DNA of 64,000 nucleotides. Origin: Candidatus Poribacteria bacterium. Its GTDB lineage: Bacteria > Poribacteria > WGA-4E > WGA-3G. The notes beneath the pieces were generated by a model. It did not search any database. It was not told the DNA's origin and worked only from the letters and a program-made list of their open reading frames with translations. The translations under genes and the position numbers were made by a program. The stretch spans positions 1-64,000 of the forward strand of contig JAPPFM010000027.1 of assembly GCA_028821605.1 (NCBI GenBank), given 5' to 3'. Positions 40,462 through 49,640 of this stretch are shown here, piece after piece; within the stretch, counting starts at the first letter, position 1; each line of letters starts with the position of its first letter.

Positions 40462-41598
40462 CTAATAGCACGATTTGGACGCACATTCATCAATCAAGGC
40501 TAAAACGTCTTGACGCGTGTAACCCTCGTTCTGGATGAGATCGTCGCAATCCACCCTGTTTTTCGCATCGGGTCCCCTGCCTGCTTCAAGAATCGAATTG
40601 GTCAGCCAACTGGTGCGTACCCCATTGATACCGGAGGTATAGTTTGTATCGTACTCACCTTTCACCAAACCGACGAGCTGGTCAACCTTGTTGCGCGGAT
40701 ACCCTTCTGGACGCGGATAAGCGAGAGGCTCTGCCTCACCGCCCTTGGGGATGTACCGGATCCCACCTTTGATTTCGATCGTACCTTCGTCGCCCTCAAG
40801 AATTACCCATTCTTCAAACCCGACGCGTGTGTTACCAAGGATCGTGATGGTTCCTTCAGCACCGTTATCTAAAGTTACATCGGAATAAGAATTGATTTCA
40901 ACGAATTTCGGAACGAGGTTTCCGTCGTCGTCCTCAAATTTCATATCGGTCGTTCCGTAGACTTCGGCTGGCAAAGCACCGATCATCCACAAGAATATGT
41001 CTTGGAGATGGCTGCCAGAGTCGTTCGGTTGACCACCGCCAGAGAAGCGTGGATCGCCTCGCCATCCGCCTGCACCCCACCGTTGCGCCATGTAGACCTC
41101 AAATTTTTGAAGGTTTCCGATGCGTCCTTCAGCAATCGCGCGTCTGGCTGCCATATAGGTATCTTCATAATGTCGTTGATACCCACCGACGAGGTGCAAC
41201 CCGCTGCCCATCGCAATTCTGGTTATGGTGATCGCATCACCAACGATGTTCGCCATCGGTTTTTCGACGATGACATGGCAACCTGCGCGGAGAGCATATT
41301 TCACATGAATATCGTGCAGGGAATGGGGCGAGAAAACACCGACTATATCAAGGTCTTCATGATTGAGCATCTCAATGAATTCGTAATCACCGAGGTAGCG
41401 TTTAAAACTGTTTGCTTTATAGTCTTCAACTCTCTCTTGGAGTCCATTCTCTAAAGCATCCAAACTTCCTTCGTGTGTATCCGCTGCGGCGACAACTTCT
41501 GCATCAGGACGAGTTGCGAAACCGAGTGTGTTCCCACGTCCCGCACCACCTGGTCCAATCACGCCGACTCTTAAAATATCATTCTTGCTGGTTCTCAT
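40462..41598 (-). CDS. Gfo/Idh/MocA-family oxidoreductase
   Basis: A 378-residue NAD(P)-dependent dehydrogenase-like protein. The Rossmann loop is RVGVIGPGGAGRGN near 11-24, IVGVFSPHSLH and HVIVEKPMAN (EKP, Lys contacts the nicotinamide) follow near 80-105, and GGYQRHYEDTYMA near 133 is a family block. The C-terminal domain carries RFSGGGQPNDSGSHLQDIFLW near 188, with Asp and His of the catalytic site. The ATG at 41598 follows GGAGA. Single gene between the TPR lipoprotein and the DUF4258 pair. Substrate unknown, probably a sugar or inositol derivative. Confidence 0.9.
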   Translation of the reverse strand: MRTSKNDILRVGVIGPGGAGRGNTLGFATRPDAEVVAAADTHEGSLDALENGLQERVEDYKANSFKRYLGDYEFIEMLNHEDLDIVGVFSPHSLHDIHVKYALRAGCHVIVEKPMANIVGDAITITRIAMGSGLHLVGGYQRHYEDTYMAARRAIAEGRIGNLQKFEVYMAQRWGAGGWRGDPRFSGGGQPNDSGSHLQDIFLWMIGALPAEVYGTTDMKFEDDDGNLVPKFVEINSYSDVTLDNGAEGTITILGNTRVGFEEWVILEGDEGTIEIKGGIRYIPKGGEAEPLAYPRPEGYPRNKVDQLVGLVKGEYDTNYTSGINGVRTSWLTNSILEAGRGPDAKNRVDCDDLIQNEGYTRQDVLALIDECASKSCY

Positions 41599-41643
41599 GA
41601 TTATCAGATCTCCGGAATAGGTCAAAAGAAACTATGGGTATCA

Positions 41644-41877
41644 TTATGTCGAATTTGTAAACTCATATACAGGTAGTGTAACAGTTCGAGTTGGTTGCCC
41701 CTTCCACACTACTTGTTGTAAGCGATCAACGGTTTTTGGAGAGAAATATTGTTCTCCAGTTTCAATGTTGACTCGGGCAGGTACATTCTCAATTAAGAAA
41801 AATTTTCCATTCATCTCAAGGGTGTACGTAACCTTCTGTTCAGTTAGAATTTCATTCTGGATTGCTTCGTTGGGCAT
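41644..41877 (-). CDS. YgiT-type antitoxin-like protein without zinc cysteines
   Basis: A 77-residue protein overlapping the end of the DUF4258 gene by 26 bases. VTYTLEMNGKFFLIENVPAR followed by GEQYFSPKTVDRLQ is the core of small YgiT-type zinc-finger proteins that accompany DUF4258 genes. Those proteins usually read VPAxVCxxCGExYF with a second CxxC near the start. Here VNIETGEQYF stands instead and no cysteine is present at all. So the fold probably persists without metal. It likely neutralises the DUF4258 protein. AAGGA precedes the ATG. Confidence 0.75.
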   Translation of the reverse strand: MPNEAIQNEILTEQKVTYTLEMNGKFFLIENVPARVNIETGEQYFSPKTVDRLQQVVWKGQPTRTVTLPVYEFTNST

Positions 41878-42187
41878 TTTTTTTCCTTATTTTGAAATCA
41901 ACCCATTGTAACGGATCTGGTTCGTACAAAGTAATGATTTTGATCAAAGGTCTTGATGGGTAATTGCACTGAATGTGCAGAGGTCGTTTAGATTTCGTTA
42001 ATCCAAAAATAAGACAACTTGGACCGTACTTGTCTTCCGGATAATCCTCAAGCATTTCACACGTTTCTATTGCTTCACGGACCTCTCGCATTGTGGTGTG
42101 TCGTATGATACTTTGGTTGGTGGCATGTCGCGAAAGTTCAAACTGCCAATTTCTGATTTTGGCACGGATTTCATCAAGCAGACTCAT
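41852..42187 (-). CDS. DUF4258-family protein (toxin-antitoxin-like pair)
   Basis: A 111-residue protein with the DUF4258 (PF14076) blocks FELSRHATNQSI near 17, MREVREAIETCEMLEDYPEDKYG near 33-55, CLIFG, RPLHIQCNYP near 69 and IITLYEPDPLQWVDFKIR near 85. Such proteins are predicted RelE/BECR-like RNases paired with a small YgiT-type partner, which follows here with overlap. The gene looks whole and has its own near-consensus promoter 36-64 bases upstream. Function is a family-level inference. Confidence 0.85.
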   Translation of the reverse strand: MSLLDEIRAKIRNWQFELSRHATNQSIIRHTTMREVREAIETCEMLEDYPEDKYGPSCLIFGLTKSKRPLHIQCNYPSRPLIKIITLYEPDPLQWVDFKIRKKNAQRSNPE

Positions 42188-42222
42188 AACACAATTATGA
42201 TGGTTTCGTCAAAGGTAAGCAA

Positions 42223-42251
42223 AGTTTACCACAAATTTCAAGGAAAGTCAA
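42223..42251 (-). promoter_or_regulatory. Promoter of the DUF4258 pair
   Basis: Minus-strand TTGACT (42251-42246) and TAAACT (42228-42223), 17-base spacer, 36 bases upstream of the DUF4258 ATG. The same TAAACT -10 is used at 63856-63861. Confidence 0.65.
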
Positions 42252-42279
42252 TTCATTTTTTTTAATCCGAACAATATGC

Positions 42280-43020
42280 TTAACGACTAAAGACGCGAAA
42301 AAGTTTTTTAATCGGATCGTAAAATTGATCGACAACACGCTCCTTAAGCGGGATGATGGCATTGTCAGTAATCGTGATATGTTCTGGACATACCTTCGTA
42401 CAACATTTAGTGATATTACAGTATCCGATGCCATCCGAATCCTTCAGTTCCTCCAGCCGGTTTTCGGTGTCAATTGGATGCATTTCCAAGGAAGCGGCGT
42501 AAACAAAAAATCGGGGTCCGATGAATTCGTCGTGCAGGTCGTGCTCCCTGAGAACGTGACAGACATCTTGGCAGAGGAAGCACTCAATACACTTCCGAAA
42601 CTCTTGGACATGATCGATGTCTTCCTGTTCCATCCGCCATGTGCCATCTTCGGCATCAGGTGGCCGCGGCGTAAAAGGTTTCATCTTTTCTTTCACTTTA
42701 AAGTTCCACGACACATCTGTAACAAGGTCTTTGATGAGTGGGAATGCCCGCATCGGTTCAACTGTGACAGGTTCATCAAGCGGTAAGTCGTTAAGGCGCG
42801 TCATACACATCAACTTCGGTTGCCCATTGACTTCGGCGGAGCAGGAGCCACATTTTCCTGCCTTACAGTTCCAGCGAACAGCCATATCGTTTGCCTGTTC
42901 AGCTTGGATACGGTGCACAGCGTCTAAGACCACCATGCCTTCAGAAACCTCGGTATCATAATCGACAAATTCCGCGCCATCTGCGTTGCCACGCCAGATT
43001 CTAAAAGTTACATTCGCCAT
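42280..43020 (-). CDS. sdhB: Succinate dehydrogenase / fumarate reductase iron-sulfur subunit
   Basis: A 246-residue electron-transfer subunit. The 2Fe-2S cluster is held by C52, C57, C60 and C72 (NCKAGKCGSC...LMC), the 4Fe-4S cluster by CIECFLCQDVC (144-154) and the 3Fe-4S cluster by CNITKCCTKVCP (201-212). The start at 43020 (MANVTFRIWR) with AAGGA upstream is preferred to a frame extension of 35 residues. It passes electrons from the flavoprotein to the membrane subunit and quinone. Third gene of the sdh unit, 232 bases after sdhA. Confidence 0.94.
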   Translation of the reverse strand: MANVTFRIWRGNADGAEFVDYDTEVSEGMVVLDAVHRIQAEQANDMAVRWNCKAGKCGSCSAEVNGQPKLMCMTRLNDLPLDEPVTVEPMRAFPLIKDLVTDVSWNFKVKEKMKPFTPRPPDAEDGTWRMEQEDIDHVQEFRKCIECFLCQDVCHVLREHDLHDEFIGPRFFVYAASLEMHPIDTENRLEELKDSDGIGYCNITKCCTKVCPEHITITDNAIIPLKERVVDQFYDPIKKLFRVFSR

Positions 43021-43252
43021 TTTTTTAATTTTCCTTGCGGTTCGTTGAGGCGGGTTTGAGATTTCACGTTCTCTTCCGTATATCTGAAGAAATCCGCAGA
43101 AACACCCAAGCAAAAACCCCTCCATTACATTACGGGCTACAGCTTTTAATTTTACTCAAGACGGCACCTACAATAACGGTGCAGGCGGATATGAGCAGAA
43201 CCCTTTAGATAGATGAAACACCTGATTTAACGCCTTACGAACAATTAAAATG

Positions 43253-45085
43253 CTATCCGATTTCGTCTATGATTTCCTGCAAATCGGCTCGGAGTTCATC
43301 AACCGGATACCGCCGGATTTCCATCGTGCCATCGTTTGCCTTCTTGACGATTGTGTTGTATTTCCCCGCACCGGGTTCCTCTTTTTCTGGATAATCGTCT
43401 CGTGAATGTGCACCGATACTCGCTCGGCGTTCCAATGCCGCAAGGGCGATCGCCTCGGAGACCGTAAGTAAGCAGTCAAGATCAAGTGCGGTATGCCATC
43501 CGGAGTTGTATTCTCGATTGCCGATAGCGTGGACGATCTCGGCTTTTTCGCGTAAGTTCTGAATCTCCTCCAACGCTTGCATAAGACTTTCTTGACTTCG
43601 GGCAATCCCTACCAGTTCCTGCATTTTTTCTTGGAGTTGTGCTTGAACGTCGTAGGGACCCATCTTGTCGCCATTGTCATTGTCTGGCGGATTCTCGAAC
43701 GGTTTTAGTGTGTGCGCGGCGATTGTATCAATTTCCGTTTCATCAACCGGGACTGTCTCATTTTCCATCGCAAACTGCGCTGCGTATTCGCCAGCACGCT
43801 TACCGAAAACGAGTAGATCAGATAGTGAGTTACCGCCGAGTCTGTTCGCACCGTGTAAACCTGCAGCGCATTCACCCGCAGCGAAAAGTCCTGGAACCGC
43901 TGTCATCTGTGAGTCCGCATCAACCCGAATGCCGCCCATGATATAATGCGTTGTAGGACCGACCTCCATCGGTTCTTGTGTGATGTCAATGTCAGCGAGT
44001 TCTTTAAACTGATGGTACATGCTCGGCAGTTTCCTACGGATATGTTCTGGCGCGTTTGGAATTTTCTCCTTTATCCACGCAATATCTAAGAACACACCAC
44101 CGTGTGGACTCCCACGTCCTTCCTGTACTTCTCGGACGATGCAGCGTGCAACGTGATCGCGCGTAAGGAGTTCCGGTGGGCGACGTGCCTCTCGATCGCC
44201 TTGTGTATACAACCAACCCTCTTCAGGATTATCTGCTGTCTGATTCACATAGAGTTCCGGGATGTCGTCAAACATGAAGCGGTTGCCTTCGCTATTTGTC
44301 AGGATACCGCCTTCACCACGGACACCTTCTGTGACCAAGATACCTCGAACACTGGGGGGCCATACCATACCAGTCGGATGAAATTGGACGAACTCCATGT
44401 CAATCAGTTCTGCACCAGCGTGGTATGCGAGAGAATGCCCATCACCTGTGTATTCCCAACTGTTGCTCGTAATTTTGTATGCCTTTCCGACACCACCCGT
44501 TGCCAAAACGACGGCTTTTGCGGTGAAGACTTTGAAGCGTCCTTTTTCGCGTTCATAACCGAAGGCTCCTGATACTCTGTCCCCGGTTTTGAGGAGCGAG
44601 ATAATTGTATTCTCCATGTGCACCTCAATGCCTTGGTGAATACCGTGATCTTGTAGTGCGCGAATCATTTCTAATCCCGTCCGATCGCCTACGTGTGCAA
44701 GGCGCGGGTATTGGTGTCCACCGAAGTTCCGCTGAAGGATACCCCCATCTTGTGTCCTGTCAAAGAGTGCACCCCAGGCTTCAAGTTCACGCACACGGTC
44801 TGGTGATTCTTGGGCATGAAGTTCCGCCATTCGTGCGTCGGAGAGATACTGTCCACCTCGCATCGTGTCAGCGAAATGCACACGCCAACTGTCTCTTTCG
44901 TCAACGTTCGCCAAGGCAGCGGCGACACCACCCTCTGCCATAACGGTGTGTGCTTTACCGAGCAAAGATTTGCAGACAAGCCCTACCTTAAGGTCGCCTA
45001 CAGCGGCTTCAATCGCAGCACGAAGTCCGGCACCACCGGCTCCGATTATCAATACATCATATTCATGGGTTTCGTAAGATGCCAC
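43253..45085 (-). CDS. sdhA: Succinate dehydrogenase / fumarate reductase flavoprotein subunit
   Basis: A 610-residue FAD enzyme oxidising succinate to fumarate. DVLIIGAGGAGLRAAIEAA near the N-terminus binds FAD, and the His of GKAHTVMAEGG (residue 46) is the covalent flavin ligand. VQFHPTGMVWP, TEGVRGEGGILTN, PTTHYIMGGIRVD and GLHGANRLGGNSLSDLLVFG are family signatures. A GTG at 45085 preceded by GAGGAAAC is chosen; it lies 38 bases after the anchor gene. An earlier ATG would lie inside that gene. Long inserts around HQYPRLAHVGDRTG suggest the fumarate-reductase-like clade found with single-subunit anchors. Confidence 0.94.
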   Translation of the reverse strand: MASYETHEYDVLIIGAGGAGLRAAIEAAVGDLKVGLVCKSLLGKAHTVMAEGGVAAALANVDERDSWRVHFADTMRGGQYLSDARMAELHAQESPDRVRELEAWGALFDRTQDGGILQRNFGGHQYPRLAHVGDRTGLEMIRALQDHGIHQGIEVHMENTIISLLKTGDRVSGAFGYEREKGRFKVFTAKAVVLATGGVGKAYKITSNSWEYTGDGHSLAYHAGAELIDMEFVQFHPTGMVWPPSVRGILVTEGVRGEGGILTNSEGNRFMFDDIPELYVNQTADNPEEGWLYTQGDREARRPPELLTRDHVARCIVREVQEGRGSPHGGVFLDIAWIKEKIPNAPEHIRRKLPSMYHQFKELADIDITQEPMEVGPTTHYIMGGIRVDADSQMTAVPGLFAAGECAAGLHGANRLGGNSLSDLLVFGKRAGEYAAQFAMENETVPVDETEIDTIAAHTLKPFENPPDNDNGDKMGPYDVQAQLQEKMQELVGIARSQESLMQALEEIQNLREKAEIVHAIGNREYNSGWHTALDLDCLLTVSEAIALAALERRASIGAHSRDDYPEKEEPGAGKYNTIVKKANDGTMEIRRYPVDELRADLQEIIDEIG

Positions 45086-45123
45086 GCTAATGTTTCCTCT
45101 TTCTTCTCTACGATAATCATTTA

Positions 45124-45936
45124 TTAAAATGTAATCCAGTCTTGACCTATTGCCGGTGCTATAAAACGGACGTATACATCGGAAAAACCGACCCAACAGA
45201 GACTCATCCATGCCCAGAGCATGTGCCGATGATTTAAACAACTGACACAGTTATATGCCCCGCGACGGATGGGTGCTTTGGAGAGCAAATCAATACCACC
45301 GCCGACTAAGTGTCGTAAAGAGTGGCATCCAAGCGTGTAACCCCCTAAAAGGACGACATTACCTGCCAAAATGATAGTGCCTATGCCAATACCGAAAGTC
45401 GTTCCACCATTCCCATCGTCGAACCAGAGTGCTTTCCATACATCGTAAGCGAGAATACCGAGAAAGATGATTGCGAGATAAAGGAAATATCTATGGATAT
45501 TCTGTATAATCAATGGAAACGAATGTTCGCCCCTGTAGTTATTGCGGGGTTCTGACACTGTGCAAGAGGGTGGGTCTGCCCAAAATGCTTTGTAATACGC
45601 ACCGCGATAGTAGTAGCAGGTAAAGCGAAATCCAAGTGGTGCCCACATAATCAGAACTGCCGGGGTAATGAAACCTGGCACCCAAGACGGCATCGTACCA
45701 AACCAACTGTGCTCAACGCTATGCGCGACACCTTCAGTCCCGAAAAGCACCGGTGAGTAGAGAGGGGACAGGTAGGGGCCATGAATGAAATGATCACCTT
45801 CAAAAACGCGAAAGAGTCCGTAAAGGACGAAGAGTCCCAACCCGATAAATACAGCTAAAGGTTGTAACCACCAAGTATCTCGGCGTTGGGTTTGAAACGG
45901 GCGACGTTCCGTTAAAGTTAGTTCTGCGTGCGTCAT
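45124..45936 (-). CDS. sdhC: Single-subunit succinate dehydrogenase membrane anchor (cytochrome b-like)
   Basis: A 270-residue protein with about five membrane helices: LAVFIGLGLFVLYGLF, VPGFITPAVLIMWAPLGF, HRYFLYLAIIFLGILAYDVW, IGIGTIILAGNVVLLGGYTLG and HMLWAWMSLCWVGFSDVYVRF. Histidines in several helices (HSVEHSWFG, NIHRYFLY, LGCHSLRHLVGG) could hold heme b. Its place before sdhA and sdhB fixes the role. One large anchor instead of a small SdhC/SdhD pair resembles the arrangement in Actinobacteria. A TTGACA/TACAAT promoter lies about 110 bases upstream. Confidence 0.85.
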   Translation of the reverse strand: MTHAELTLTERRPFQTQRRDTWWLQPLAVFIGLGLFVLYGLFRVFEGDHFIHGPYLSPLYSPVLFGTEGVAHSVEHSWFGTMPSWVPGFITPAVLIMWAPLGFRFTCYYYRGAYYKAFWADPPSCTVSEPRNNYRGEHSFPLIIQNIHRYFLYLAIIFLGILAYDVWKALWFDDGNGGTTFGIGIGTIILAGNVVLLGGYTLGCHSLRHLVGGGIDLLSKAPIRRGAYNCVSCLNHRHMLWAWMSLCWVGFSDVYVRFIAPAIGQDWITF

Positions 45937-46050
45937 AGACGATTTTTTCCTTACCTTACAAAAAAATAGAACAAGATTGTGGTTAGGACAGGTGGTTCAA
46001 CAAGTAACCACGCTTGTTTTGGTGTAGTTTCTTGGATTTATGTTCAGTAT

Positions 46051-46079
46051 ATTGTATCATGCAATGAGGTTTTTGTCAA
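46051..46079 (-). promoter_or_regulatory. Promoter of the sdh operon
   Basis: Minus-strand TTGACA (46079-46074) and TACAAT (46056-46051) with a 17-base spacer: 11 of 12 consensus positions. Transcription would begin near 46044, about 108 bases before sdhC. Confidence 0.78.
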
Positions 46080-46101
46080 ATTACGGAGCCGTTCGGCAGT
46101 G

Positions 46102-47991
46102 CTAACGCAGCCGCCACAGCAGCACCGTGCCGTCGCCACTACCGCTCGCGAGGGTTTTTCCATTAGGACTGAACGCGACCTGCCAGACCCGTCGCGAATG
46201 TCCTGGGAGGATCTTTGGTGGTTCGCGGGTATCTACACTCCAGAGGTGTATCGTATTGTTGTCGTTTCCATGCGCCAACGTCTTGCCATCAGGACTGAAT
46301 GCCACGCTGAAAACTGTCCCTGCGAAAGGTTCAAACTTTACCCGACGCTTGCCGGTAGCTACGTCCCAGAGGCGGATCGTATCGTCCCCGCTCCCACTTG
46401 CGAGGGTCTTGCCATCAGGACTGAAAGTAACGCTCCAAACCGTCCATGTATGCCCAATGAGTGCCGTCTGATGCTTGCCCGTATCGGCATCCCAAAGATG
46501 TATCGTTCCATCGTGATGCCCACTTGCGAGGGTTTTTCCATCTGGGCTGAATGCTACACTGTAAACATCTTCAGCATGTTCAGGGTGATCCTGCATCTGT
46601 TTATCGATATGGACATCATGTCCAGAGAGGATCAATTTGTGTTCGCCGGTATGGACATCCCACAGACGAAGCGTGTCGTCCTCACTTCCGCTGGCAATTG
46701 TTTTCCCATCCGGACTGAACACCACGCTATAAATGCCTTCAGTATGACCCTCAAGCGTCCTTATCTGTTTGCCGGTCGTCGTGTCCCACAAGCGGATATT
46801 GCCATCATAATTCCCACTTGCGAGGATGGTGTCATCGGGACTGAATGCCACACTCTGAACGTCCCAAGTATTTCCAGTGAACGTCATTTTGTGTTCACCG
46901 GTCGTCGTATTCCAGAGGCGGACCGTACTATCGTAATTCCCACTTGCGAGGATAGTGCCATCGGGACTGAACGCGATGCTTCTTACCATACCACTGTGAC
47001 CGAAGATTGTTTTCTTGTGTTCACCGGTCATTACATCCCAGAAGCGGATGTTACCAGCCCCACCGCTAACGATAGTGTTGCCGTCCGGACTAAACGCAAG
47101 GCTACTGACACCGCCGAAATGCCCTGTGAGTGTTTTCTGGTGTTCACCGGTTTCTGCGTTCCAGAGGTGGATATCCCCGGCGGCAGTTCCAGTCGCGAAG
47201 ATATGACCAGAAGGACTGAACACAATGCTATCGCCAATTCCATCCATTGTCAGTGTTTTCTTGTGTGCACCTGTGTTTACATCCCACATTCGGATGTTCC
47301 CATCATCGCCGCCGCTTACGAGGGTCTGCCCATCCAGACTAAATGCCACAGCATTAATCCAGCGTTCATGCCCTATGAGTGTTTTCTTATGTTCATCAGT
47401 CGTTACGTTCCAGATGTTAAGGGTGCCATCATTGGTGCCACCGGCAACTATTTTCCCATCCGGGCTCAGCGCGACACGGTTAATCCAGTTGACACCTTTT
47501 GCGAATGTTTTTGTCTGCTCTCCAGTATGTGTGTCCCAGAGGCGGATCGTACCATCGCTGCTGCCAGTTGCGATAGTCTGTCCATCTGAACTGAACACGA
47601 CATCGAATATCCCATTCGTATGCCCAGTGAGTGTTGCCTGATGCTCGCCGAGGATGGTATCCCAGAGTTGGAGCACCTGACCGGTACCAACAGCAAAAAT
47701 GCGTCCATCCGGACTCAGCGATACACAATTAATCCCATTCGTATTTCCTGCAAAGAGGAGTGCCTCTTGAAGCGTAACTGCATCGTAGATCCAGATGCCG
47801 ATAGTACTTGCTACTGCCAAAAACCTGTTGTCAGGAGAATATTGAATCTTATTGACTCCACCTTTACCGAGTCGCGCAATTGCACCCTCCGGTAGTTCCC
47901 ATTGCGTATAGTCTTGAGCGAAAGTGTTAGGTAAAAGCGGAATTGGGATGAGAATCAGCGTCAGAAAAATGGAAAGTAACTTCGTCTTCAT
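46102..47991 (-). CDS. Secreted WD40 protein, fourteen repeats
   Basis: A 629-residue protein with signal peptide (LLSIFLTLILIPIPLLPNTFA). Residues 30-45 are WELPEGAIARLGKG, the same opening as in the three WD40 proteins at 50853-56950. About fourteen WD40 blades follow, each near 42 residues and ending in IRLWD, with [13 protein letters not shown] turns; this suits two seven-bladed propellers. It is exported, unlike its cytoplasmic relatives. The mirror strand of these repeats is open for more than 500 codons by periodicity only. Function is a binding scaffold by inference. It ends 22 bases before the sdh promoter. Confidence 0.93.
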   Translation of the reverse strand: MKTKLLSIFLTLILIPIPLLPNTFAQDYTQWELPEGAIARLGKGGVNKIQYSPDNRFLAVASTIGIWIYDAVTLQEALLFAGNTNGINCVSLSPDGRIFAVGTGQVLQLWDTILGEHQATLTGHTNGIFDVVFSSDGQTIATGSSDGTIRLWDTHTGEQTKTFAKGVNWINRVALSPDGKIVAGGTNDGTLNIWNVTTDEHKKTLIGHERWINAVAFSLDGQTLVSGGDDGNIRMWDVNTGAHKKTLTMDGIGDSIVFSPSGHIFATGTAAGDIHLWNAETGEHQKTLTGHFGGVSSLAFSPDGNTIVSGGAGNIRFWDVMTGEHKKTIFGHSGMVRSIAFSPDGTILASGNYDSTVRLWNTTTGEHKMTFTGNTWDVQSVAFSPDDTILASGNYDGNIRLWDTTTGKQIRTLEGHTEGIYSVVFSPDGKTIASGSEDDTLRLWDVHTGEHKLILSGHDVHIDKQMQDHPEHAEDVYSVAFSPDGKTLASGHHDGTIHLWDADTGKHQTALIGHTWTVWSVTFSPDGKTLASGSGDDTIRLWDVATGKRRVKFEPFAGTVFSVAFSPDGKTLAHGNDNNTIHLWSVDTREPPKILPGHSRRVWQVAFSPNGKTLASGSGDGTVLLWRLR

Positions 47992-48018
47992 TATGAGGCT
48001 CTCTATTTATAGAACTGT

Positions 48019-48768
48019 TCACACACGTGTATGCGTCAACGGTTCCCAACCGAGCAGGCGTTTCGCCTTTGAGAGGTTAATTTCTTTCTGTTCATGGTCT
48101 CCTGCAATAAAGAAAGCATCAAAGCCTTCATGTTCGACCGAGATAGCCGCGAGATACGCATTCGCTAAGTCTTCCTCATCCGTCCACCAGATATGCACCG
48201 ACGAATCTTTCGGTTGGTTGTAACGCTCAAGCCACTGTTCACGTGTAGAGGGACCCGTGATACGCAAAGCGATGAGCGACATGCCGTGTTCTCGCACAAA
48301 GTATTCACAAACCTGCTCACCAAAACCCTTGGTTAATCCGTAAACACCCGGATTATCCCTCGGCACGACATCTTCATAAGGAAAGTTATTTCGCGTCCGC
48401 TCATGCACGGTAAAGGTACTTGTATAGACGGCGTGTTGGATGCCTGCTTCCTTTGCTGCATGTAGAACGATATGCAGCCCTTTTGCGTTTACCTCGTAGT
48501 TTGCGACGATGTCGCTGAAATCGGCGACAGAGGAACGATCACTCGTCGGTTGCAGCATCACCATATAAACAAGCGTATCCATCCCTTTCAATGCTTCCTG
48601 AACGATGTCCGGATCGGTAACAGATCCTTGGATATAATCTACAGAGGTATCTTTAGGTGGATTGACATCCAGCACTCGGAAATTATGGTGGCTCTTCATA
48701 TACGGAAGCGTCATGGTTCCAACGTGTCCGGAACCACCTATCAGTAGAACGTTCATATTTTTAACCAT
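48019..48768 (-). CDS. NAD-dependent epimerase/dehydratase (extended SDR)
   Basis: A 249-residue protein. NVLLIGGSGHVGTMTLP binds the cofactor, YIQGSVTDP and DTLVYMVMLQ follow, and the catalytic Tyr-Lys pair lies in PGVYGLTKGFGEQVCEY near 143-147. TSTFTVHERTR supplies the Ser/Thr of the triad. It is shorter than most extended SDRs (about 300) at the C-terminus. It starts 11 bases after the PhyH gene on the same strand. Likely acts on an NDP-sugar or a related metabolite; exact substrate unknown. Confidence 0.88.
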   Translation of the reverse strand: MVKNMNVLLIGGSGHVGTMTLPYMKSHHNFRVLDVNPPKDTSVDYIQGSVTDPDIVQEALKGMDTLVYMVMLQPTSDRSSVADFSDIVANYEVNAKGLHIVLHAAKEAGIQHAVYTSTFTVHERTRNNFPYEDVVPRDNPGVYGLTKGFGEQVCEYFVREHGMSLIALRITGPSTREQWLERYNQPKDSSVHIWWTDEEDLANAYLAAISVEHEGFDAFFIAGDHEQKEINLSKAKRLLGWEPLTHTRV

Positions 48769-48779
48769 AGACCTTTCTG

Positions 48780-49640
48780 TTATTCTTTATATGCATAAGC
48801 GCGGTGCTGAATCCGCAGATCAAAATCGTCGTTTGGCTCCCACGTCGGCATATCGGATGGCACCTCATAAGCGAACTGCTCCGTATCCGATGAATAAGGA
48901 TTCGTACGGCGTTCATGAAGCGCGCGTTGATAGAGTTTACATCGTTCAGTGAGGAATTCGTTTTGCCACCATTTATACCGCTCGTTCCACCGTGGTGTCC
49001 GCTGATCAAAATAGATAACTCGGCGGAGCGTATCGCTCGTGTTGATTTTACTGCCGTGTAGGACTTTGGTATGGTGAAGTAAAATATCACCCGGTTCCAC
49101 CTCTGCAGGCACTGCGTCTTCTCGTTCAAAATTGACTTCGCCTCTCTCAATAACCTCCTGTGCCTCTTCAATTCCCCAGAGATGGCTTTTCGGAATAACC
49201 CAAACGCACCCATTATCAACGGTCGAATCATCAAGATATATGTCAACATTGAAGATCGGGTGGTTCTCACGGATTGCGTTGCCATCCCTGTGCCACCGGA
49301 CGGAAGAACCGTGTTTCGGCAGTTTGAAAACAAGGGATTCATAGCATGGGATAAAATCGGGTCCGATGATCCGGTGCAGCAGATCCCCAATGAACGGATG
49401 TCCGAGCAGCCGGAGGGAGAATTCGTTCGGATGGGAATGCAGATAGGTCAGATAATAAGGAATCCGTTCCGGCCCACGGTTACACCATTCATCTGCTGGT
49501 CCGCCTGCCAAAATCTCGTCAATAAGCCGTTGACTTTCGCTTTGTGTAACAGCGAGTTCATCCGGTTGGAGAACCCCCTTCAGAATGAGATAGCCGTTAT
49601 TGTTGAAGAATTGGATTTCGTTGTCAGTAATTTTTTTCAT
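48780..49640 (-). CDS. Phytanoyl-CoA dioxygenase-like oxygenase
   Basis: A 286-residue PhyH-family Fe(II)/2-oxoglutarate oxygenase. FNNNGYLILKGVLQPDEL opens the domain. Iron ligands are HRD in SSVRWHRDGNA near 112 and the distal His of HTKVLHGSKINTSDTLRRVI near 190-195, with the Arg of RRVIYFDQR for 2-oxoglutarate. VDIYLDDSTVDNGCVWVIPKSH is the conserved mid-block. The start is uncertain: the ATG at 49640 fits the domain, while AGGAGG lies 15 bases upstream; an earlier ATG is at 49670. Diverges strongly from the PhyH protein at 13369. Confidence 0.9.
   Translation of the reverse strand: MKKITDNEIQFFNNNGYLILKGVLQPDELAVTQSESQRLIDEILAGGPADEWCNRGPERIPYYLTYLHSHPNEFSLRLLGHPFIGDLLHRIIGPDFIPCYESLVFKLPKHGSSVRWHRDGNAIRENHPIFNVDIYLDDSTVDNGCVWVIPKSHLWGIEEAQEVIERGEVNFEREDAVPAEVEPGDILLHHTKVLHGSKINTSDTLRRVIYFDQRTPRWNERYKWWQNEFLTERCKLYQRALHERRTNPYSSDTEQFAYEVPSDMPTWEPNDDFDLRIQHRAYAYKE

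Noticed and set aside
45979-47589. A 536-codon open frame on the plus strand
   Set aside because: It lies entirely opposite the WD40 repeats, whose codon periodicity keeps the mirror strand open; it has no family signature.
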